Source of the DNA: Methylobacter sp. | GTDB taxonomy: Bacteria; Pseudomonadota; Gammaproteobacteria; Methylococcales; Methylomonadaceae | DNA length: 64,000 bases | Reading direction: 5' to 3' | NCBI RefSeq assembly: GCF_004322395.1 | Contig: NZ_SCTW01000102.1 | Location: 1 to 64,000, forward strand | In this document: positions 30,115-39,718 of the stretch, piece by piece | How positions within the stretch are numbered: the first letter of the stretch is position 1 | Layout of the letters: each line of letters begins with the position of its first letter | The notes under the pieces: generated by a model | Told to the model about the DNA's origin: nothing | The model's input: only the letters and a program-made list of their open reading frames with translations | Databases searched by the model: none | Position numbers and translations under genes: made by a program

Positions 30115-30789
30115 TCAATTAATACTCATTTTTAATGCTGCGGCTACCGGCAAAGGCGCTAAAACCAAAGCCATCAATAAAATAGAAATCAGAATATTAA
30201 TTTGCGCATCGACAGGCAACCCACCGCTTGCCATTTGCACTGCATTACCGGCAAAAATCAGTACCGGAACATATAACGGTAAAACCAGCAGCGACAAAAT
30301 CATGCCGCCCCGGCGCAGACCTACGGTTAGCGCGACGCCAATGGCGCCTATCAGGCTTAATACCGGCGTTCCAAGCAACAAGGTCAGCAACAAAATTCCC
30401 AGCGAATGATTGGGCATACCTAAAAAAACCGCCAGCAGCGGCGCCACAATCAGCAATGGCAAACCTGTCACCAACCAGTGAGCGATAATTTTAGCCAACA
30501 CCAACACCGAGGCCGGATGCGGGCTTAATAGCATCTGTTCCAGTGAACCGTCGTCAAAATCCGAACGGAACAGGCTATCCAAAGACAACATCGCCGCCAG
30601 TAATGCGGAAACCCAAATAATACCCGGCGCAATGGCTTGCAATAAATGCGGCTGCGCACCGATCCCCAAAGGGAACAGAGTTATCACCAGGATAAAAAAC
30701 AACAATGGATTAGCTATTTCCGAACGACGCCGTAAAGCCAAAACCAAGTCGCGCCGAATAACGGCAAAAAATGCGTGAGATAAAGACAT
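30115..30789 (-). CDS. ccmB: heme exporter protein CcmB
   Basis: Six-TM CcmB-like sequence (DLVLALRRRSEIANPLLFF). Confidence 0.96.
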   Translation of the reverse strand: MSLSHAFFAVIRRDLVLALRRRSEIANPLLFFILVITLFPLGIGAQPHLLQAIAPGIIWVSALLAAMLSLDSLFRSDFDDGSLEQMLLSPHPASVLVLAKIIAHWLVTGLPLLIVAPLLAVFLGMPNHSLGILLLTLLLGTPVLSLIGAIGVALTVGLRRGGMILSLLVLPLYVPVLIFAGNAVQMASGGLPVDAQINILISILLMALVLAPLPVAAALKMSIN

Positions 30790-31412
30790 CAGGATAAATT
30801 AATACGCTGGACATCGACATCATGCAAGGCTATGTCATGATGTGACGTAAGAACAATCATTCCGCCATTAGCGCAATGTTCGGTCATTAAAGTTTCGATA
30901 AGGGCAATGCCCTGTTTATCTAATGAAGTAAACGGCTCATCCAGAACCCATAACACATTTTCGGTAATCAACAATCTGGCTAAAGACAGCCGTCTTTTTT
31001 GGCCCGCCGATAAAGCCTGAACGAGGACATCGTCATAGCCTGCCAAATGAACTTTGGCTAAAGCCTCATGAATGGAATATTGTCCGGGGCTACTCAAAGC
31101 CAAGGACATTTTTAAATTTTCCAGCACCGTCAGTTCTTTTTTAATGCCATCCAAGTGGCCGACATAAGCCATTTGCGCATAAAACTGACTGTCTTTTACC
31201 GCGTCGCCGCACCAGAGAATATCTCCGGCGTCCGGTTCCCGGAACCCGCACAAAATGCGCAACAACGAAGTTTTGCCGCTGCCGTTTTTGCCTTCCAGTA
31301 ATAAAATTTGCCCTGAGACCAATTCAAAAGCCAGCTTTTCAAACAGCACCCGGTCATCGCGAATACAGCTTAAACTCTTGCCTTCAAGAGAATGTGTCGA
31401 TTTTGTTTGCAT
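30789..31412 (-). CDS. ccmA: heme ABC exporter ATP-binding protein CcmA
   Basis: GKNGSGKTSLLRILCG, LSAGQKRRLSLARLL, WVLDEPFTSLD. Confidence 0.96.
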   Translation of the reverse strand: MQTKSTHSLEGKSLSCIRDDRVLFEKLAFELVSGQILLLEGKNGSGKTSLLRILCGFREPDAGDILWCGDAVKDSQFYAQMAYVGHLDGIKKELTVLENLKMSLALSSPGQYSIHEALAKVHLAGYDDVLVQALSAGQKRRLSLARLLITENVLWVLDEPFTSLDKQGIALIETLMTEHCANGGMIVLTSHHDIALHDVDVQRINLS

Positions 31413-31427
31413 TATTTATAAGGTAAA

Positions 31428-32174
31428 TCAACCGGCAAGCGATCGCTGCCGCACGGTTTCATAAAGCAGTACACCGGTTGCAACCGACAGATTAAGGCTT
31501 TCTACCCGGCCCAGCATCGGCAGCTTAACCAATATATCGCATTGTTCCTTGGTCAACCGTCTTAAGCCTTTACCCTCAGCGCCCACGACCAAAGCCAACG
31601 GCACCGTAAAGTCGGTTTGATAGGCGCTCTGCGTGGTTTCGCCGGCAGCGCCCATGACCCAGATGCCTTGCTCTTTAAGCCAACGCAAGGTTCTGGACAA
31701 GTTAGTCACCTGATAAACCGGTACCGTTTCAGCGGCGCCGCTAGCCACTTTACAGACTGTCGGGGTAATTCCGGTGGCGTTATCCTTGGTGATAATCACG
31801 CCGTGCACGCCGGTAGCGTCGGCGGTTCTAAGACAAGCGCCGAAATTATGCGGGTCCTGGACATTATCCAATACCAAAAATAAAGGCGTTCCCGACAGCG
31901 TTAAGACCGCGTCCTTTAAGTTGCTTTCCGATAATTCGCCGGGCATTTCAACTTCAACAACAATACCTTGATGGTTGTTGCCTTCCGCAAAACGATCCAG
32001 CTTTTTCCGGTCGGTTTTTTCCGGCTCTATGCCCAGATCCAATAAATCCTCGACCAACTGAGCTAAGCGTTTGTCTTGTCTTTGGCCGTCAATCCAGGCC
32101 TTATTGATCTTTTTAGGGGAATAATCTAAAGCCGACTGTACCGAATGTATGCCGTATATTTTGCTTAAATTCAT
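31428..32174 (-). CDS. rlmB: 23S rRNA (guanosine(2251)-2'-O)-methyltransferase
   Basis: SpoU motifs LVLDNVQDPHNFGACLRTADATG and VGAEGKGLRRLT; start taken at MNLSKIYGIHSV (32174) rather than the ORF start 32282. Confidence 0.93.
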   Translation of the reverse strand: MNLSKIYGIHSVQSALDYSPKKINKAWIDGQRQDKRLAQLVEDLLDLGIEPEKTDRKKLDRFAEGNNHQGIVVEVEMPGELSESNLKDAVLTLSGTPLFLVLDNVQDPHNFGACLRTADATGVHGVIITKDNATGITPTVCKVASGAAETVPVYQVTNLSRTLRWLKEQGIWVMGAAGETTQSAYQTDFTVPLALVVGAEGKGLRRLTKEQCDILVKLPMLGRVESLNLSVATGVLLYETVRQRSLAG

Positions 32175-32328
32175 TGATTGTGGAATATAAGAAGCTCTTG
32201 TTTTGAATGTAGAGTTTTTGTTAAGTATTAATGGCGCCGAGTCAGAAACATCACAGGCTAATGCCTGCAACGATGCACCCATCCAACTCTGCCGTAAGTC
32301 GGATAACGATAGCCTTAAGATAATTATA

Positions 32329-35300
32329 TCAAAGATTTATTAAACTAGCGGCTTCTTGAAGATCGTGGCTATCGAAGCCCTCGGTGAACGTATTATAAAT
32401 TTCCTCCAGCATATTCCGTGCATCTTCGCGCTTGTCTTGATGCCACCATAACCGCGCCATACTGATCGCCGCTCGCAGTTCAAGGAATTTTGCGCTTTGC
32501 CGGCGGCTGATGGCGATTGCCTGGCTGAAACACGCTTCGGCTTCTTTCGTGTTTGACTCGGAAGTTCCCAGCAGGCACACGCCTTTGAGCCGATGAAGCT
32601 CGGCTGTGAAATGACTGTCGCCAGTGGTTATCTCGTCTGCCTGTGCTTCCGCGAGTAGGCTGAGTGCTTTATCGTACAGTTCCAGATGTATGTAGGATTC
32701 GATCAGCGCGGACAGAAAAATCACCGAAATTCCCCCTATTGATGCTTTCATCCTGGTTATGCTCGACTGAAGTTTAGCGATACCGATCTCACTGTGCCCA
32801 TGCAAGACAAGCGCCCAACCGTGAGCCATTTCACCGGCAGCCAGCCAAACGGAAAAGTCGTGCTGTTGTGAAATTGCGATAGTCTCTAAGGACAAGGACA
32901 AGGTTTCCGTGGACTTGTTTGACCAACGATGCAGCAAGGTAGCAAAGCAAAGCGCTAATGCAAGGGTATGAGGGTGGGCTAACTCTCGGGCATGACTTAA
33001 CATCTGTTCGCAAACATCTTTTGCCTGATCCGGGAAGCCACGAAAATAGAGGGCCCAGGACAAATATGCCGAGCAAGATACGGACAAGTTTTCGCCGAAC
33101 TGCTCCTGCAACATCTGATGCTGTTCCGGATGATAAAGCGTAATAGCTTGTTCGGTGTGGGCATGCGTGGTTTCGAACTCACCTACCCAGAAAGCTGAGT
33201 CAGCGATGATATAGTGGGCCGCCTGTTTTTTCAGCGGGTCGTCATGCGCCATGGGCAGCAAATGCATTGCCGCCTCAGTCACACCATAAGAGCCGACGCT
33301 CGCAATGGTGTTTATCAGCAGCGCCCAACGCGCCAAGAACAGTTCGGAACTATTGTCTACCCGCTCACTCAAAGCGGAAATGCGCGCATTAGTCTGCGTG
33401 GCTTCTTCTGAACCGTAGCCTTTTGTGGCATACAACACTGGACAGAGACTGACCAGTATTTGGAATTCCGTACAGTCCCTGTCCGGATCCGAAGGCAAAC
33501 TCATCAGGAGTTGCAAGCCGGAATTGAAATGATCTATCGCCTCCAGGTTGGCTGAGTTCCGAGCGGCTCGTTGCCCGGCTTTGATCCAGTATTCGATGGA
33601 CTGCCGTATTTCCCCGCCATAGAAAAAATGCTGGGCCAAAAGTTCCGGTTGGGTTGTGACGACATCGGGGAAGTCGGTTTGCAGTACTTGTGCGATACGT
33701 TGATGTACTGTCTGCCGGACAGATTTGGTTTGAGATTGATACGCAGCTTCCTGAATCAAAGCGTGTTTGAATTGTTTGGTTGTTTCATTGATATTCAATA
33801 TCAACCCGGTATCTTGTAATGTACTTAAATGAAGTTCTAAGGTGTGATAATTGCAAAGCGATATTTTGCGTAACAAATCCAAATTGAACTCACGCCCGAT
33901 AATGCTGGCAAGCTGCACAATAACTTTTGAGCTACCCAAGTTATCTATACGCGCTGCCAGAAGATCGTGCAATGTTGTTGGAAGGTTTGCCTGATTGTCG
34001 AGTGTTGTAATTTTTACTATCTCTTCAATAAACAGCGGTATGCCGTCGGCACGTTTCACAATACGGCGGAGCGTCTCTGTCGTAATATCCCCAGATAATG
34101 AAAAAGTCATTTGGGCCGCTTCATCCATGGAAAGCGGAGCAAGCGGAAGCGTTGAGATACGGGCACTCTGCCAAGGCGGATCAAATTCTGGTCTGGCAGT
34201 GAATATCGCTAAAATACTCCCGGTTGTTTGTTGCTCAACGAACTGGGTTAGAAATTCGAGCGTAGAGGGATCGACCCAATGTAAGTCTTCGACGATAAAC
34301 AACATAGGCTGTTGCTGTGAAAGCGCACGCAACATAGTAAGCAGGATGGTTATAGTCTTTTCTTTCAGAGTTTGCTGCGATAAAGCGGGGATACGGTGAT
34401 GTTCGGGCGGAGTCAGGGAAAGCAGATTGCAGAGTATGGAGACGGCCTCTTGCGTCCATGAAGGATAATAAACCTCACCATAATTCAACATTTTGCCGAA
34501 CTTTATATCAAGCGCATCATCGGGCTCGAAGCCCATATTAGCTTCGAGCATCGCGATCAACGGATGAAAAGGCGACTTGCTAAATTCCGGAAAACAGCGG
34601 AATTCCCGTATAACGTGCGGCTTGTCGGCCAGCTGTTTTTTTATGCGGTGTAGCGGCGAGACTTGCCTATGCCCGCCTCGCCTTGAACCAGCACAACATT
34701 ATGTTCGCCTTGCACGGCTTCTTCCCATAACCGCATAAGTTTGGCGACTTCGGCTTTGCGCCCGACCAATGGAGTTAACTGCGTCACCGCTTCAAAGCGG
34801 GGGCGCGCGCTGCTTTCCTGCATCACCTTGAATATTTCCAAATTTTGTCCAAAGTCAGGTAAATATTGGACGCCAAGACTGAGGCAATCGAAATACCCGG
34901 CCACCATATCATAGGTATCCTTACTAATAATCACCTTGTTGTATCTGACAAGACGGCGTAGCTGGATAGCTAGCTTTGAGGTTCTACCGGTAATGTCGGG
35001 TATAGACGAGTAACCCTCGGTGATAATCAATCCGGTGTGGATGGATGTACGAATATCAATATTCAGGGTAGCTTCGCGTGTAATTGCCAAAGCTGCCCGC
35101 ACGGCGCGATGGGCAGCATGTTCATTGGCTTTTGGATAACCGAAATAAGCCAGCAATCCGCCGCCATGGGTTTGTACGATATGCCCTGAAAACTGCTGGA
35201 TTATTTCCGCACAGTAGGCCTGAGATGGTCCTAGTAGCTCCATCGCTTCATCGGGGTCGCCAATCGCCGAGATTATCAGTTCGCAGTACAGCACGCTCAC

Positions 35301-36188
35301 TTGGCGTCGCTCTTTTGCTATGATATTTTGTTGTTTCGGACTGCGACGATCTGTTCTACGTCGTTCTTCATTAGAGATTGGAATAGTTCGCGGCTGCGGT
35401 ATTTCCACCGGAATATCCGGCGATCTGTGCCTTAAGACGCCATTTCGGATTTGTTCGGCAAGCTGCTGGGTCTTCTTGTCGGGTAATACGCCCAACTCAT
35501 TTTTCAGCACACGGCAGCAGATTTCATACTGCTTCATCGCCGCACGGTTCTGCCCACTCAACGAGTATAGAGACATCGCCATGCGATGGGCATCTTCGTC
35601 CCAAGGTTCAAATACTGTACGGCGCAAGACGTAGTTCAGTGCGGTGCTGTAATCGCCCAATGCTTCGTAGTAGTTAGATACTTGTTCAAGTAGAGCTAGA
35701 GCTCGAAGATGCAGCGATTCACGCTGTACCTGAACCCAGTCTTCGAAATCGGGGCAATCAGGCAATGAAAGGCCTTTCAGGAATTCACCTTGGTACAGGG
35801 CAATGAGCTGTTGCTTGTTATATAAATCAGTGTCGCAATTATTCTGTGGAGTTGGAATCAGTTCGGTAAATTTTATCGCATCGACATAGATACCAGGCAT
35901 AAAGCGGATGGTGTGCCTAGTGGATGAGAATATGGTTTGACCGGTGGGCGCTTCCAAGATATTGCGTAACTTTGACAAAGCACGACGTAAATTATCCCGA
36001 GCGGTTTCAGGGAGATTATCCGTCCAAAATAGCTCGGACAAAAACTCCCGGCTGTGATCCTTTCCTTGTTCGACTGCAAGATAGGCGAGTAATGCCCGCA
36101 TCTTCTTGTAAGAGAAACCATCGATTGTTTTACCATCAAACTGAACATTAAATCCGCCCAACAACAATATTTTTAAGTCTTTGGGCAT
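32329..36188 (-). pseudogene. frameshifted BTAD / class III cyclase-like / AAA ATPase / TPR transcriptional regulator (ORFs 34641..36188 and 32329..34560)
   Basis: ORF 1 ends GEAGIGKSRRYTA*; the other frame continues LHRIKKQLADKPHVIREFRCFPEFSKSPFHPLIAMLEA directly into ORF 2; the two halves form one family architecture. Confidence 0.8.
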
Positions 36189-36432
36189 AGGTAAAAAATA
36201 TCTGGGGGTAATTAGACGGTAAGTGGACGGTATTAGTTTAAGTTTAGATCTAAACCGGTAAGTAAGAAATTAATTACTTCTCATATTAGAGATTAGAAAC
36301 CGAATTAAAACAAATTTTGATACGCCTTTGTAAGTTACGACTTGCGCCAATATTTACTCATCTAGTTGTTTTATAAAACTAATACAAAATCCACAGCATT
36401 TATCCCATATATTAATCTTTAGGTTAACCGAT

Positions 36433-39120
36433 ATGTATTCAGTTGAAATTTTTCCATGGAATAAAAATTTCGAGGTTGGAGTGCCACTGATCGATGAGCA
36501 GCACCAAAGGTTGGTTGAGTTATTAAACGTGTTAGCCGGTCATCTGATTCATCAATCGGATATGCCAACTTTAGCTAATGTTTTCAATGAACTATTCGAG
36601 TATACCGTTTACCACTTTCAGGCAGAAGAAACAATTTGGCATAAAATTTTTCCTGAAGATATTTGGGAAACAAACCATAAAAGCGATCACAGTAAATTTC
36701 TGGCTAAAGTAAACTCAATAATGAGTGAGCAAAATATTATCCCGTCGGAGCAAGTGATTGAGGAAATCCTTAGGTTTTTGACCCAATGGTTGGCTTTTCA
36801 CATTCTGGATACCGATATGCGGATGGCTAAGGTACTGCTGGCAGTGCAATCGGGCGTACCGTTAAACCAGGCAAAAGTGCAAGCCGATAAGGAGATGCGT
36901 GGCGCAATGAGAGTGTTGATTGAAACCATGCTCTCCATGTTCGATGCGCTTTCTTCACGCACCGTACAGCTGGCTAGAGAGGTGGTCGAACGTAAGAAGG
37001 CCGAGCAGACTAATCAAGATATCTTGAATCGCCTCCAGAAAATTGCCGGCCAAGTGCCGGGACTGGTTTTTCAATTTCAGTTATTTCCCGATGGCCGTTC
37101 TTGTATTCCTTATGCCAATGAGGCTATTCGCACTATTTACCGGGTTAGTCCGGAAGATGTCAGCGAAGATGCGAACATAATATTTACGTTTTTGCATCCG
37201 GATGATCTAGAGAACTTCAAGACTTCCATTAGGGTATCGGCACGAGACTTAACGCCATGGAATTTGGAATACCGTTTGAAATTTAACGACGAGTCCGTCT
37301 GCTGGTTATTCGGCAATGCATTACCCCAGCAGCAGACGGATGGCTCCGTACTGTGGCACGGTTTTGTTACCGACATCACCCAGCAAAAGCAGAATGAGAT
37401 AGACCTTCGCATCGCCGCCACCGCTTTTGAATTACAGGATGCGATGTTGGTCACCGACGCGGACAAGGTCATCCTCAAGGTCAATCAGGCATTTACCCGA
37501 ATCACCGGTTACAGCGCCGAGGAAGCCATTGGTAAAACGCCTCATATGCTCAGTTCCGGACAGCATGACAAGGCATTTTTTGCCAACATGTGGGAGACCA
37601 TCAATCGTACGGGCGCATGGCAGGGCGAAATATGGAATCGGCGCAAAAACGGTGAAATATACCCCGAATGGCTTATTATCACGGCAAGTAAGGAGCCTTA
37701 TGATCTGAATCGGCGAGTCAATAATTACGTTGCCTCGTTTTCCGACATTTCCTCACGCAAGGCTGTCGAAGATGAGATCAAACAACTGGCTTTTTATGAT
37801 CCGCTGACCCAGCTTCCTAATCGCCGGCTGCTGCAGGAGCGGCTCAAACACGGCATCGAAATAGACAGACGCGACGGCAAGCAATTAGCATTACTGATGC
37901 TTGACCTGGATCGCTTTAAGGTAGTCAACGACAGCTTTGGGCATTTGGCTGGCGACGAGTTGCTGCAACAGGTTGCTGTACGCATCTTGGCAAGGCTACG
38001 TGAAGTAGACACGGTGGCGCGTCTGGGCGGTGATGAATTTGTCGTATTGCTGGAGGACATTTCTCATCCGGAAGATGCGGCCCGGGTGGCTAATGAAATC
38101 ATCTCTTTTTTAAGCAAACCTTTCCAATTAAATCAAAACAACGAAGTAAGTATTGGCGTCAGCATCGGCATCAGTCTGCACCCGGAACACGGCGGCGACT
38201 ATGGAGTGCTTATGAGCTGCGCCGATTCCGCGTTATATAAAGCTAAGAAACACGGTCGTGGCTGCTATGCCTATTTTTCTGAAGACTTGACGCTAGCCGC
38301 TCGTGAACGTATTTCATTGGAAACCCGATTACGGCGGGCGTTCGAACAAGGAGAACTGTGCGTTTTCTACCAGCCGCAAATAGACATAGTCAGTGGGCGC
38401 ATCATTGGCGCCGAAGCCTTGGTGCGTTGGTTGGACCCGGTAGAAGGGCTGATTTCACCGCTACGCTTTATCCCCATTGCTGAAGAAACAGGGCTGATTT
38501 TTGAAATTGGCGCATGGGTATTGCGCGAGACCTGCCGACAAGGCCGTCAGTGGTTGGATGCTGGTTTTCCGCCGCTAACCTTGGCTGTCAATGTTTCTTC
38601 TCAGCAGTTCTGTCGCGGCGATATAAGTACTCTGATTGCTGAGGCACTGCGTGAAACAGGATTTCCGGCCGAGTACCTGGAATTGGAAATGACGGAAAGC
38701 GGGCTGATGGAAAACCTGGATAATGTTACCGAGCTTTTGCATAAGCTACGCTCTCAGGGTGTTCGTCTCGCCATTGACGACTTTGGCACAGGCTTTTCGT
38801 CGCTGGCTTACCTTAAGCACTTTCCGCTGGATATACTAAAAATCGATAAACGCTTTATCGATGACATTCCTCATCTGCAAGATGATATGGAAATTGCCGC
38901 CACCATTATCGCCATGGGCCATATTCTGGGCTTTAAAGTCTTAGCGGAAGGCGTGGAAACTATGGCGCAACTGAAGTTCTTGCAGGAAAAAGACTGCGAT
39001 ATCTACCAAGGTTATCTCACAAGCCCTCCGTTAAGTGCGGAAGCGTTTGTTGAGCTATTACATGATCAAGCGCTTAGTTATGAAACTATTTATCCAAGTT
39101 TGATTGAGGAAACTTCATAG
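36433..39120 (+). CDS. bacteriohemerythrin-PAS-GGDEF-EAL protein
   Basis: Hemerythrin ligands (DEQHQ, HFQAEE, HKSDH, HILDTD); RLGGDEF with upstream REVD I-site; EALVRW. Confidence 0.94.
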   Translation: MYSVEIFPWNKNFEVGVPLIDEQHQRLVELLNVLAGHLIHQSDMPTLANVFNELFEYTVYHFQAEETIWHKIFPEDIWETNHKSDHSKFLAKVNSIMSEQNIIPSEQVIEEILRFLTQWLAFHILDTDMRMAKVLLAVQSGVPLNQAKVQADKEMRGAMRVLIETMLSMFDALSSRTVQLAREVVERKKAEQTNQDILNRLQKIAGQVPGLVFQFQLFPDGRSCIPYANEAIRTIYRVSPEDVSEDANIIFTFLHPDDLENFKTSIRVSARDLTPWNLEYRLKFNDESVCWLFGNALPQQQTDGSVLWHGFVTDITQQKQNEIDLRIAATAFELQDAMLVTDADKVILKVNQAFTRITGYSAEEAIGKTPHMLSSGQHDKAFFANMWETINRTGAWQGEIWNRRKNGEIYPEWLIITASKEPYDLNRRVNNYVASFSDISSRKAVEDEIKQLAFYDPLTQLPNRRLLQERLKHGIEIDRRDGKQLALLMLDLDRFKVVNDSFGHLAGDELLQQVAVRILARLREVDTVARLGGDEFVVLLEDISHPEDAARVANEIISFLSKPFQLNQNNEVSIGVSIGISLHPEHGGDYGVLMSCADSALYKAKKHGRGCYAYFSEDLTLAARERISLETRLRRAFEQGELCVFYQPQIDIVSGRIIGAEALVRWLDPVEGLISPLRFIPIAEETGLIFEIGAWVLRETCRQGRQWLDAGFPPLTLAVNVSSQQFCRGDISTLIAEALRETGFPAEYLELEMTESGLMENLDNVTELLHKLRSQGVRLAIDDFGTGFSSLAYLKHFPLDILKIDKRFIDDIPHLQDDMEIAATIIAMGHILGFKVLAEGVETMAQLKFLQEKDCDIYQGYLTSPPLSAEAFVELLHDQALSYETIYPSLIEETS

Positions 39121-39190
39121 TTACATGTGAGATCTTGACCCTGAACTTGTTCATCAATATTTAATTAACAAATTTAGCTGAAACTAAAGT

Positions 39191-39418
39191 ATGACCCTGA
39201 TTATTAACGAAGATAAGTGCGCGCGATGCGGTGTTTGCGATGCCGAATGCCCGTATGGAGCTATTGCTCAGACTGAAGACGCTTATGTCATTGATCCGGC
39301 ATTGTGTACTGGCTGCGTATGTTATGGGGCTCCCCTCTGTGAAGCAGCTTGTCCAAATGACGCTATCCACAAAACCAAAGACAGTTTGTATAAAAAGTGT
39401 TTGGGATTATTTGGTTGA
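39191..39418 (+). CDS. YfhL-type 4Fe-4S dicluster ferredoxin
   Basis: CARCGVCDAECP and CTGCVCYGAPLCEAACP cysteine motifs. Confidence 0.93.
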   Translation: MTLIINEDKCARCGVCDAECPYGAIAQTEDAYVIDPALCTGCVCYGAPLCEAACPNDAIHKTKDSLYKKCLGLFG

Positions 39419-39434
39419 GCAGATTTATTGTTCA

Positions 39435-39576
39435 CTAGGTAAGCGCTGATTAAATCCTTCGACAGGCTCAGGACGAACGATAAGTTGTTGATTCCGTTCG
39501 TGGTGAGTCCTTCGACTGTACTCAGGAGAGCCTTGTCGAACCATGAATGGAATCAATTTGTTCAGCGCTTCCCTAG
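39435..39576. mobile_element. MITE-like element enclosing RPEPVEG-type palindromic repeats
   Basis: TIRs CTAGGTAAGCGCTGATTAAATCC and AATCAATTTGTTCAGCGCTTCCCTAG; inside are TTCGACAGGCTCAGGACGAACG and its inverted relatives. Confidence 0.65.
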
Positions 39577-39718
39577 CACTCTTAAGCTCAACGGATAAAT
39601 ACAAAAAAAGAAGACAGCTCATGCAAATCAAACAGAAATAAATCCGGTAGCAGATAAAATCCGTATTTTGCATTCTCTTGTGATTTGTCATAAAGAAATG
39701 ATCTGCCCCAACTGCGAA

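Noticed and set aside
34634-34643. A7 homopolymer as cause of the BTAD-gene frameshift
   Set aside because: The frame-0 stop TAA uses the first As of the run, so the indel must lie before it (around CGCCGC, 34653-34658).
34641-34670. Programmed -1 ribosomal frameshift joining the two BTAD ORFs
   Set aside because: No X-XXY-YYZ slippery heptamer at the junction; it would also add one residue relative to the family spacing after GKSR.
39425-39691. 88-aa minus-strand ORF ending VRPEPVEGFNQRLPSEQ
   Set aside because: It is the translation of the RPEPVEG palindromic repeat and MITE ends, not a gene.
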